Assembly: GCA_016935815.1 (NCBI GenBank)
Contig: JAFGQH010000059.1
Span: 1 to 43,863 of the forward strand
Length of the DNA: 43,863 nt
Direction of reading: 5' to 3'
Source of the DNA: Bacilli bacterium
GTDB lineage: Bacteria > Bacillota_I > Bacilli_A > Izemoplasmatales > Hujiaoplasmataceae
The translations under genes and the position numbers were made by a program. Below the pieces are notes generated by a model. That model saw nothing but the letters and a program-made list of their open reading frames with translations, ran no database searches and was not told the origin of the DNA. Shown here piece after piece: positions 16,365-22,815 of this stretch (position 1 is its first letter; each line of letters begins with the position of its first letter).

Positions 16365-17028
16365 ACTTCAAAACTTCACCAAAGGATTCATCAAAGAAAA
16401 TCCATTATTCGTTACAGTGCTAGGTATGTGTCCGTCATTGGCCGTTACAACTAGCTTGGAAAAAGCCCTGGGAATGGGTATGGGAGTATTCTTCGTATTG
16501 GTTTTATCCAATTTCATTGTCTCTTTGGTTATGAGTAATCCAAAGATTGCGGAATTGGTACGTCCGGTTCGTATTCCGGTTTATATCGTTATTATCGCCA
16601 CTTTGGTTACAATCGTGGAAATGTTGATGCATGCATTCTTATATGACCTCTATAAATCATTGGGAGTATTCATTCCATTGATCGTTGTGAACTGTATCAT
16701 TCTAGGTAGAGCAGAAGCGTTTGCATCCGAAAACAAACCACTGGATTCCGTATTGGATGGTATGGGAATGGCGTTAGGATTTACAGGAGCGATTGTACTT
16801 ATCAGTTTGTTCCGTGAAATTTTGGGTGCTGGAACCATTACTATATGGGGAAATTTGGTATTGAATTTGAATTTCATATTTAATTTCTTACATATTAAAC
16901 CAATCGACTTATTTGTCCAACCAGCTGGAGCGTTCCTATCATTTGGTTTGATCTTAGCTACGTTGACTGCGATAGGTAACAGTTTCAAACCAAAATCGAT
17001 TGTGAAAGGAGCGACTGCAAATGAATAA
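16357..17028 (+). CDS. rnfE: Rnf electron transport complex subunit E
   Basis: This 223-residue integral membrane subunit has about six helices. Characteristic blocks are ENPLFVTVLGMCPSLAVTT near the N terminus and NCIILGRAEAFAS in the fourth helix. Their cysteines bind the membrane-embedded iron-sulfur cluster shared with RnfA. GGAGGTG (16344-16350) supports the ATG at 16357, and both ends overlap neighbouring genes by eight bases. It is paralogous to RnfA encoded next. Confidence 0.95.
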   Translation: MNKLQNFTKGFIKENPLFVTVLGMCPSLAVTTSLEKALGMGMGVFFVLVLSNFIVSLVMSNPKIAELVRPVRIPVYIVIIATLVTIVEMLMHAFLYDLYKSLGVFIPLIVVNCIILGRAEAFASENKPLDSVLDGMGMALGFTGAIVLISLFREILGAGTITIWGNLVLNLNFIFNFLHIKPIDLFVQPAGAFLSFGLILATLTAIGNSFKPKSIVKGATANE

Positions 17029-17596
17029 TTTGATTGCATTGGCTTTCGCGGCCTTTATCACAGAAAATATCATCTTGACTCAATTCTTGGGAATTTGTCC
17101 ATTCTTGGGGGTTTCTACAAAACGTAAGAATGCACTTGGAATGGGATTTGCAGTCTTGTTTGTCATGCTGATATCCAGTTCAGTCACTTATTTATTGTAT
17201 ACCTTTGTACTCAAGACATTATCGATTGAATATATGAAGACGATCGTATTCATCTTAGTGATTGCATCTCTTGTACAAATGGTTGAGACTTTTATCAAGA
17301 AGGTGTCTCCTGCATTATATAAAGCATTGGGTATTTACTTGCCATTGATTACCACCAACTGCGCTGTTCTTGGTGTGGCACTGTTGAATATCACGAAAGA
17401 GAATAATTTCGTTGAAACCGTAGTCTATACAACCTTCATCGGACTTGGATTCATCTTCGTAATGTATATCTTCTCTATGTTGAGAGAAAAAATCGACAAA
17501 GCACCAGTTCCAAAAGCGTTTCAGGGAATTCCGATTGCCTTGATCGTCGCTTCGATTTTGGCCGTGATCTTCTCAAGATTCGGAGGTATCATCTAA
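17021..17596 (+). CDS. rnfA: Rnf electron transport complex subunit A
   Basis: The 191-residue membrane protein has six helices and the RnfA signatures ENIILTQFLGICPFLGVS and TTNCAVLGVAL. The paired cysteines complete the intramembrane iron-sulfur site with RnfE. AAAGGAG (17005-17011) is the ribosome binding site, and the stop overlaps the rnfB start as TAATG. The length is normal for the family. Confidence 0.95.
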   Translation: MNNLIALAFAAFITENIILTQFLGICPFLGVSTKRKNALGMGFAVLFVMLISSSVTYLLYTFVLKTLSIEYMKTIVFILVIASLVQMVETFIKKVSPALYKALGIYLPLITTNCAVLGVALLNITKENNFVETVVYTTFIGLGFIFVMYIFSMLREKIDKAPVPKAFQGIPIALIVASILAVIFSRFGGII

Positions 17597-17895
17597 TGTG
17601 GGATATCTTATTACCAGCTTTGGTTTTGGCAATCACCGGATTTATTCTTGGAGGACTCATTTTCATAGTCGGAAAAGCGTTCTATGTAGAAGAGGATCCA
17701 AGCATAGAAGAAGTGGTCGAATTACTACCTAAATACAATTGTGGTGCCTGTGGGTATCCCGGTTGTAAAGAAATGGCATCCGGTTTATTGGCTGGCGAAG
17801 CGAAGCCGGCTTTGTGCAAACCGATGAAAAAGGAAGCAATTCCCGCTTTGGAAGCATATCTTAAAGAGTATTTCGCAAAAAAGAAAGAAGCATAG
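17596..17895 (+). CDS. rnfB: Short Rnf subunit B lacking the ferredoxin domain
   Basis: The 99-residue product retains only the N-terminal membrane anchor (about 4-28) and the single 4Fe-4S domain with Cys49, Cys52, Cys57 and Cys74 (YNCGACGYPGCKEMA then LCKP). Canonical RnfB proteins continue with a dicluster ferredoxin domain and are roughly 190 to over 300 residues long. Here a short Lys-rich tail ends at TAG, and a terminator begins within about ten bases, so there is no remnant of the missing part. Electron entry from ferredoxin must use this single cluster, the RnfC clusters, or a separate protein. GGAGGT at 17582-17587 supports the start. Confidence 0.9.
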   Translation: MWDILLPALVLAITGFILGGLIFIVGKAFYVEEDPSIEEVVELLPKYNCGACGYPGCKEMASGLLAGEAKPALCKPMKKEAIPALEAYLKEYFAKKKEA

Positions 17896-17902
17896 AAAAC
17901 AC

Positions 17903-17930
17903 AAAAAGGCAGGTTACACTGCCTTTTTTA
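17903..17930 (+). terminator. Intrinsic terminator of the Rnf operon
   Basis: AAAAAGGCAG (17903-17912) pairs perfectly with CTGCCTTTTT (17919-17928) around a six-base loop. It separates the Rnf operon from the flavin-type lipoprotein gene. Confidence 0.9.
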
Positions 17931-18042
17931 TTTGCATAAAATCAAAAGAAAGCTCTATGTATGGCGATTGTTGTTCACAACGAAATTTTTTTGAAAAACT
18001 TGTATCAATTTCTTATTTCATCTATGAAAGGGTTTTCACTTC

Positions 18043-18051
18043 TGTTATAAT
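18043..18051 (+). promoter_or_regulatory. Extended -10 promoter of the tandem-domain lipoprotein gene
   Basis: TGTTATAAT lies about 30 bases before the start. No good -35 is visible. The gene therefore has its own promoter beyond the Rnf terminator. Confidence 0.6.
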
Positions 18052-18080
18052 AAAAGTATCAAAGAGGAAAGGAGGATATG

Positions 18081-19040
18081 ATGAAAAAACTGTATATCGC
18101 ACTGCTGACTCTGATGTCGGTCTTGATCCTTAGTGGATGTAGCCAGAGCGAATTCAGGGTAGACGGCAAATTTACCGCCTATGAAGTGTCCATTCACAGC
18201 AATGCCCCGCAGTTGACCTATGTTACTGTTACCGTCGAAGACGGTGAAGTCACCGAATACCACATTGATGTACGTCAAGGATATGTTCTGACGACAGAAG
18301 GCGATACCACTGAATATTCATTTCATTGGAATGAAATGACAAAAAAGGAATTGGAATTCGCATATGGCATGAAGGATTATGGTACGGGATATGACTTGAT
18401 TGACGGTGCATGGGTCTTAAACGAAGACTCGCCTGAATTCGAGTGGCATGAACAAGCCTACTTGATTGAGCAACATCTATTAGAGTTTGGTTTAGAGACA
18501 GTGGAGACCATCGAAGGAAGATTCTCCAACATTGCAGGAGTCACAATCAATGAAAGCGGCTTGCTGTTATTGGTGGAAGAAGCATTGGCATTGGCAAAAG
18601 CAGGAAAGTTTCACGCGCTTCTCTGCACAGCTGATGATTTGTATATCGCATCGATGGTGGTGAATGACTCTGGAGAGATTTCAGATTTAACTCTAGACGT
18701 TTTGCAAGGAGATCCGGAAGGGGACACCTTTGCTTGGAATGAATTTACGAAGCAAGAACTCGCAGACGAGTATGGTATGAAAGGTATTGGCGCAGCTTAT
18801 GAATTCTCAAATGGATCATGGGTTGCAAGCGACGAAAAAACATCTTTGGAATGGTACGAACAAGCCAACCTGATCACCGATTACATTGAAACCTATGGCT
18901 GGGATGACAATATCCAAGCCCTGGCGGATCGCGGCGCAACGATTGACGGAACGACCTTGATTGACGATTTAGCCGGCGTGACTATCAGAAGTCAGACTTT
19001 CTACGACGTATTGACAGTATTATTTCAATGCGTTGGTTAA
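18081..19040 (+). CDS. Lipoprotein with two tandem FMN-binding-like domains
   Basis: The 319-residue protein has a lipoprotein signal peptide ending LILSGC (Cys20), followed by an internal duplication of about 140 residues each (about 28-170 and 175-313). Shared landmarks are WNEMTKKEL (83-91) with WNEFTKQEL (219-227), EYGMKGIG-type segments, a W-Y/H-E-Q-A helix, and AGVT at 152-155 and 298-301. Each repeat starts with strands like FMN_bind domains and ends where that family has SGAT, here AGVT, so Thr155 and Thr301 could carry FMN. This resembles, in layout, the twin-flavin lipoproteins of extracellular electron transfer such as PplA. Start 18081 is preferred because GGAGG is at 18071-18075. 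Function is inferred from location after Rnf. Confidence 0.65.
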   Translation: MKKLYIALLTLMSVLILSGCSQSEFRVDGKFTAYEVSIHSNAPQLTYVTVTVEDGEVTEYHIDVRQGYVLTTEGDTTEYSFHWNEMTKKELEFAYGMKDYGTGYDLIDGAWVLNEDSPEFEWHEQAYLIEQHLLEFGLETVETIEGRFSNIAGVTINESGLLLLVEEALALAKAGKFHALLCTADDLYIASMVVNDSGEISDLTLDVLQGDPEGDTFAWNEFTKQELADEYGMKGIGAAYEFSNGSWVASDEKTSLEWYEQANLITDYIETYGWDDNIQALADRGATIDGTTLIDDLAGVTIRSQTFYDVLTVLFQCVG

Positions 19041-19061
19041 AACATCAAGAAAATGTTTTTT

Positions 19062-19094
19062 AGTTGCCAAGCCTTTTGGCAACTATTTTCTTTT
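19062..19094 (+). terminator. Intrinsic terminator of the tandem-domain lipoprotein gene
   Basis: AGTTGCCAA (19062-19070) pairs with TTGGCAACT (19076-19084) around GCCTT, followed by a T-rich stretch. Confidence 0.85.
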
Positions 19095-19097
19095 CAA

Positions 19098-19127
19098 TTG
19101 ACAAACAAACGTTTAGTGCGGTATGAT
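19098..19127 (+). promoter_or_regulatory. Promoter of the 172-residue membrane-anchored protein gene
   Basis: A perfect TTGACA (19098-19103), an 18-bp spacer and TATGAT (19122-19127) precede the ATG at 19149. Confidence 0.7.
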
Positions 19128-19148
19128 ATTTAAACGAGAGGTTACATT

Positions 19149-19667
19149 ATGGAATGGTATTTTTATCTTCTGATTGCAATAGGTTCATTCGTTCTCCTTT
19201 TTGTTCTATTGTATCTACTTCGTCATTATCGATATATAAAAATCGTGGAATCTGTTAAACGGATTCTTTTTGAGAAATTCAAGGACGCGGATGTTATTGA
19301 ACACAATCCGAATCATAGTTATCAACTTGAATTTCAAGCAGAAAAGACATATCTGATCAAATTGATTGATATGAATTCAAATCATGAATTGATTATCACC
19401 AACGCTGATAATGTTGTCGTTAATCAGAATATTCAAGATTGGAAACGATCTACAAAACCGCATTTCATTCCCGGTATGAAAGAATTTATTCGGTATCAAT
19501 CGGATTATAATGAGTCCATCAAAATAGTACTGATTTATCCTGATTGTTACAATATTACTAAATACATTAATGAAAGCGACTGCTATTTGGTAAAAAAGTT
19601 CCAAAAAGTAGACGGAATCTATTTTATCCAATTTAACAGTCTAGGAGAATTTTTGGAAAAACACTAA
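19149..19667 (+). CDS. Membrane-anchored protein of unknown function
   Basis: The 172-residue protein has one N-terminal membrane segment (about 5-24) followed by a basic patch, RHYRYIK. A soluble domain of about 140 residues with alternating hydrophobic strands then faces the cytoplasm by the positive-inside rule. No catalytic motif was recognised. A weak GAGAGG precedes the start. No terminator follows before the tRNA gene, which has its own promoter-like sequence. I do not recognise the family. Confidence 0.55.
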   Translation: MEWYFYLLIAIGSFVLLFVLLYLLRHYRYIKIVESVKRILFEKFKDADVIEHNPNHSYQLEFQAEKTYLIKLIDMNSNHELIITNADNVVVNQNIQDWKRSTKPHFIPGMKEFIRYQSDYNESIKIVLIYPDCYNITKYINESDCYLVKKFQKVDGIYFIQFNSLGEFLEKH

Positions 19668-19675
19668 CTTTTTTC

Positions 19676-19704
19676 TTTACAAATTCCCCCTTTTGTTTTA
19701 TCAT
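19676..19704 (+). promoter_or_regulatory. Candidate promoter of the tRNA-Lys gene
   Basis: TTTACA (19676-19681), a 17-bp spacer and TATCAT (19699-19704) place initiation a few bases before the mature tRNA 5' end at 19716. Confidence 0.55.
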
Positions 19705-19715
19705 ATTATATGCAT

Positions 19716-19791
19716 GCGCCATTAGCTCAGTTGGTAGAGCAAATGACTCTTAATCATTGGGTCGAAGGTTCGAGTCCTTTATGGCGCACCA
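19716..19791 (+). tRNA. tRNA-Lys (anticodon CTT), CCA encoded
   Basis: A full cloverleaf can be drawn. The acceptor stem is GCGCCAT with ATGGCGC, the D arm is GCTC...GAGC, and the anticodon stem AATGA/TCATT bears loop CTCTTAA with anticodon CTT. A T arm with GGTTCGAGTCC follows, then discriminator A and an encoded CCA (19789-19791). It decodes AAG. A terminator hairpin follows, so it is a single-tRNA unit. Confidence 0.95.
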
Positions 19792-19805
19792 TTGTGATAA
19801 ATAGG

Positions 19806-19842
19806 TAGCGTTGCAGAATAATCTCTGCTTCGCTATTTTTTT
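19806..19842 (+). terminator. Intrinsic terminator after tRNA-Lys
   Basis: TAGCG-TT-GCAGA (19806-19817) pairs with TCTGC-TT-CGCTA (19824-19835) with a two-by-two internal loop, followed by a T8 run. Confidence 0.8.
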
Positions 19843-19909
19843 TGCAATCAGAAAGGGATATTGATTTGGAACACAATCAACATGTTTTAGAAAATATTAG
19901 TTTTCCATG

Positions 19910-19938
19910 TTGACAGACGTATTTTTCTATATTATAAT
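19910..19938 (+). promoter_or_regulatory. Perfect consensus promoter of the DUF2975/HTH operon
   Basis: TTGACA (19910-19915), exactly 17 bp, then TATAAT (19933-19938) match the vegetative consensus at every position. Such a strong promoter in front of unknown genes, one of which encodes a DNA-binding protein, suggests that it is normally repressed. Confidence 0.85.
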
Positions 19939-19975
19939 AATTATCGAAAAACAATAATTTTGAAAGGGAAAATGA

Positions 19976-20791
19976 ATGAAGAAAATACTAATAATACTCA
20001 TTTCTTTTTGCGTTCTGGTTCTTGCGACCAATGTGATATACATCTCATTGAGTGATTCGACAGGTCTTGAAGTAGTGAACTTGGAAGATTATGATTCCTA
20101 TATGGAAGAACAGGGATTGGACGCGGATGGTTTTACTTCATCCCAAAAACAGAGTTTGTTTGAACAACAAGCCCGTTATTCCGGTGATTTTGTTTCAACC
20201 GAATATATCGCTCCAAGTACAAATGAGATTTTATTCTCGCGCGATTGGTCTCTATCGGGGAGTGTAGACAGAACGATTGAATGTCCGATTTCTCCTGATG
20301 TATTCCTTTTCTCAGATGGGAATCAGTATATAATTCTTGCCAAGTTCACAGTTCCATATTCATATAATACAAGTGATACACAGCTAGGATTTATAGATGT
20401 AGGGTACTCCAATAATTATCGTCTTTCATTCTCGTATTCAATCTCTTATGTGAAACAAGGGATCGAGTATCAAATACAATCGGGTCAGCTACCATTTGTG
20501 GATGGCACAACCTATATTCCAATCCATCAAAACAGAAGTAGAATTGCTTCATTATCCTATCCCGAATTGATCTATACGATTTATGGTACAGCGATCCCGA
20601 CTGAAGATAATGATTTGATGGATGATCTTTACTTCGGTATCGATTTAGATTTCTATTTTTTAAAGTCTTCAGACCAAGAAACGATATTGATAGGATTCAA
20701 CGAATTCAGCAATACTTACGAACATGACATATACACGGTAACTAGAAGAAGCATCCAATATGATAGGAGTGAAGTAGAATGCCATTTTTAG
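19976..20791 (+). CDS. Secreted or membrane-anchored protein of unknown function
   Basis: The 271-residue protein begins with a single hydrophobic segment (about 3-24, MKKILIILIS...), which could be a signal anchor or a cleaved signal peptide without a lipobox Cys. The rest is acidic and rich in Tyr, Ser and beta-strand-like alternation, consistent with an extracellular domain. No known motif was found. It is the first gene of a four-gene operon and overlaps the DUF2975 gene by 13 bases. A GAAAGGGA ribosome binding site lies at 19962-19969. Confidence 0.6.
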   Translation: MKKILIILISFCVLVLATNVIYISLSDSTGLEVVNLEDYDSYMEEQGLDADGFTSSQKQSLFEQQARYSGDFVSTEYIAPSTNEILFSRDWSLSGSVDRTIECPISPDVFLFSDGNQYIILAKFTVPYSYNTSDTQLGFIDVGYSNNYRLSFSYSISYVKQGIEYQIQSGQLPFVDGTTYIPIHQNRSRIASLSYPELIYTIYGTAIPTEDNDLMDDLYFGIDLDFYFLKSSDQETILIGFNEFSNTYEHDIYTVTRRSIQYDRSEVECHF

Positions 20792-21336
20792 TAGCGCTCA
20801 TGGTTATGATTGCGGTAGCGATTGGAATATTTGTCGGTTATGCGATTCATATTTCTAAGAAAGACAACTATGAATCAACATTGAAGATTCTCACAGTGAT
20901 CGTCAAAGTCGGAATGCTTGTGGCGATCCTTTCTCAAGTTGTTTTGACGATCATTTCGCTTATAGCAACCACCAGTGATGTTATCATCGTTTTAGCAGTT
21001 TTAAAACAGGTGATAACAACAACTTTTCTGATTCTTATCTATAATAACGTGATTAAGCTGATGAACAATCTGGCAAAAAAAGAAATATTCATCACCAGGA
21101 ACAGCTATTACGTGAAGGGAATCGGATTGTTATTTCTATATCTTGCCTTAACAGAAATTATTGTCGGATTGATTGTTGGAGTCATCATGTTTAGAAGTTA
21201 TGGTAATTTCACGATCACTTTTTCTTCGGATTCTTCTGTCTTTGTTTATATTATTGTTGGTTTGGCAATGCAAATCATTGCCAAGATACTGAAGATGGCT
21301 TGCAAAATCTATGAAGAGAATCAATTGACAATATGA
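20779..21336 (+). CDS. DUF2975-type membrane protein (YoaS-like)
   Basis: The 185-residue protein has four membrane segments (about 3-25, 42-65, 70-90 and 115-170 containing two). The conserved helix between the middle segments reads NNVIKLMNNLAKKEIFITRNSYYVKGIG, where short residues after a K-E pair precede a variable loop. This matches DUF2975 proteins such as B. subtilis YoaS, which are usually encoded next to a small Xre-type regulator, as here. The function of the family is unknown, though a membrane sensor that sequesters the regulator is plausible. It overlaps the HTH gene by ATGA. Confidence 0.75.
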   Translation: MPFLVALMVMIAVAIGIFVGYAIHISKKDNYESTLKILTVIVKVGMLVAILSQVVLTIISLIATTSDVIIVLAVLKQVITTTFLILIYNNVIKLMNNLAKKEIFITRNSYYVKGIGLLFLYLALTEIIVGLIVGVIMFRSYGNFTITFSSDSSVFVYIIVGLAMQIIAKILKMACKIYEENQLTI

Positions 21337-21554
21337 TTCGGGTAGATCTGACACAAAAATTAAAAGAAAAAAACATGACATCGAAAGAATTGGCAAATAT
21401 CATCGATATCACAGAGGCCAATCTTTCGATTCTTAGGAGCGGGAAAGCGAAAGCAATTCGATTCACGACGTTGGATGCAATCTGTAAAGCACTGGATTGT
21501 GAACCTGGGGATATCTTGAAATTTGAGGAGGATGAAGACAATGTCTATCAATGA
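21333..21554 (+). CDS. Small Xre/Cro-type HTH regulator (YozG-like)
   Basis: The 73-residue protein is a bare helix-turn-helix domain: MTSKELANIIDITEANLSILRSGKAKAIR spans helices 2-4, and LDAICKALDCEPGDILKF is the standard fifth-helix segment. It follows the DUF2975 gene with a four-base ATGA overlap and overlaps the next gene by 14 bases. The pairing with DUF2975 is common, and the likely target is the operon's own consensus promoter, which is inference. Confidence 0.88.
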   Translation: MIRVDLTQKLKEKNMTSKELANIIDITEANLSILRSGKAKAIRFTTLDAICKALDCEPGDILKFEEDEDNVYQ

Positions 21555-22563
21555 ATTTGTCGGCATATTTATCGTTGTGACACTGATAGGTGGAACTACC
21601 TATGTCATCGTGACAAAACAATATAAGAAACTTTGGCTTATGAGCCCGGTTTATCTTGGTGCAGTGTTATTGCTAGCGGTTTTATTGGTGAATATCCTAG
21701 GACAAGAGAATCTTGAAATCATCTATCAATATGTTGCATTCGATGACGAATTGGACTTGTCCCTGGTCAAGACTCCTGAAAGGAACTATCTGATTTATAC
21801 CAATAGCGACGAAGAAGTATTATATGAAAACCGATATGAAGAACAGCCTTTTCATTCCGAGAAACTTCATCCGATCTATTTGGATGATATGGAAGACTAC
21901 TATATTGTCATTTATAGTTATGATCACACTAAGACGATCACAAATGATCGCTACACTCAAAATGATTATGAGAGAAATCGAAAAAGGGATTTTCTCGTCC
22001 TTATCCGAAAGGACGATGGATTGGTAATATATACCGAGGATTATGAATTGATTGGACGAGAGATCGATCTTAACAGTTTTCAGTCCGGAAATAACATTAT
22101 CACATTCGATATTTTTATTCCATACGAAAAAAACATCTCATATATAAGGTGCATCTCGATTGATGATGATGTGGCCTATGATTCATCCTATATTTATAAC
22201 GATGACATCCATAACACACCGATGATCACCACATTTATGGGAGAGATATATCATTTCCATACTCTCGGGGATCCTTCTGAGATTTTAGAGTTCACGTTGG
22301 CAGGATCTTTCTATTATTATGAAGATAGTTATGGCTTATCTTTTGCAGGAAAAATACGGAGAGACCTATATGGGGCAGAGTTCACAAGGAATCTTGATTT
22401 ATCCCTAGAAGAATATGCTAAAGATGGCTATGTCAGAATCACGGAATCAGGAATATATTATGTATCCAATGATCTCGATTTGGTGTTTAACAATGGATCG
22501 AACTCAGTCATCATCCAAGCGGATATCACTCTTATGGAATGGGAAACCTATATACCGGATTAG
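21541..22563 (+). CDS. Membrane protein with large extracytoplasmic domain, unknown function
   Basis: The 340-residue product has two N-terminal membrane segments (about 6-25 and 33-53). They are followed by a ~285-residue acidic domain very rich in Asp, Glu and Tyr with beta-strand-like alternation, probably outside the cell. No motif was recognised. The longer frame from 21523 is rejected, because GAGGAGG (21525-21531) is spaced for the ATG at 21541. It is the last gene of the DUF2975 operon. The operon encodes two large surface proteins around the membrane/HTH pair. Confidence 0.6.
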   Translation: MSINEFVGIFIVVTLIGGTTYVIVTKQYKKLWLMSPVYLGAVLLLAVLLVNILGQENLEIIYQYVAFDDELDLSLVKTPERNYLIYTNSDEEVLYENRYEEQPFHSEKLHPIYLDDMEDYYIVIYSYDHTKTITNDRYTQNDYERNRKRDFLVLIRKDDGLVIYTEDYELIGREIDLNSFQSGNNIITFDIFIPYEKNISYIRCISIDDDVAYDSSYIYNDDIHNTPMITTFMGEIYHFHTLGDPSEILEFTLAGSFYYYEDSYGLSFAGKIRRDLYGAEFTRNLDLSLEEYAKDGYVRITESGIYYVSNDLDLVFNNGSNSVIIQADITLMEWETYIPD

Positions 22564-22638
22564 CTTTATATAATTCACCCAAACAATCCTTATATTTCAT
22601 GATAGATTTATGATGATGCTTTGATATTACTTTTCCTA

Positions 22639-22670
22639 GGAAATGCATTTTAATGTATTTCCTTTTTTTA
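22639..22670 (+). terminator. Intrinsic terminator of the DUF2975/HTH operon
   Basis: GGAAATGCAT (22639-22648) pairs with ATGTATTTCC (22653-22662) with one G-T pair and a four-base loop, followed by T7. Confidence 0.8.
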
Positions 22671-22747
22671 TTCGAATGCCGATATCAATATCACGAAACA
22701 ATCCATTTTTCGTATTTTCGCATTAAAATAGAAAGACATTGGAAAGA

Positions 22748-22792
22748 GTTGTCATTATATCCTTTACAAGGTTGTCGTTCATATCTTATAAT
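22748..22792 (+). promoter_or_regulatory. hut operon promoter with imperfect direct repeats
   Basis: TTTACA (22763-22768), an 18-bp spacer and TATAAT (22787-22792) precede hutH. Two related sequences beginning GTTGTC (22748-22767 and 22771-22790) are spaced 23 bp apart. The second covers the spacer and -10, and the first covers the -35. They could be tandem regulator sites. Confidence 0.6.
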
Positions 22793-22815
22793 AGATATGA
22801 AAGCTAGGTGATATT

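Noticed and set aside
17596-17895. rnfB as a frameshifted fragment of a full-length gene
   Set aside because: The stop is followed immediately by a strong terminator and no ferredoxin motif (CxxCxxCxxxCP) occurs in any frame downstream.
21523-21540. Start of the 340-residue membrane protein at 21523
   Set aside because: That start lies inside the GAGGAGG ribosome binding site, which is spaced for the ATG at 21541.
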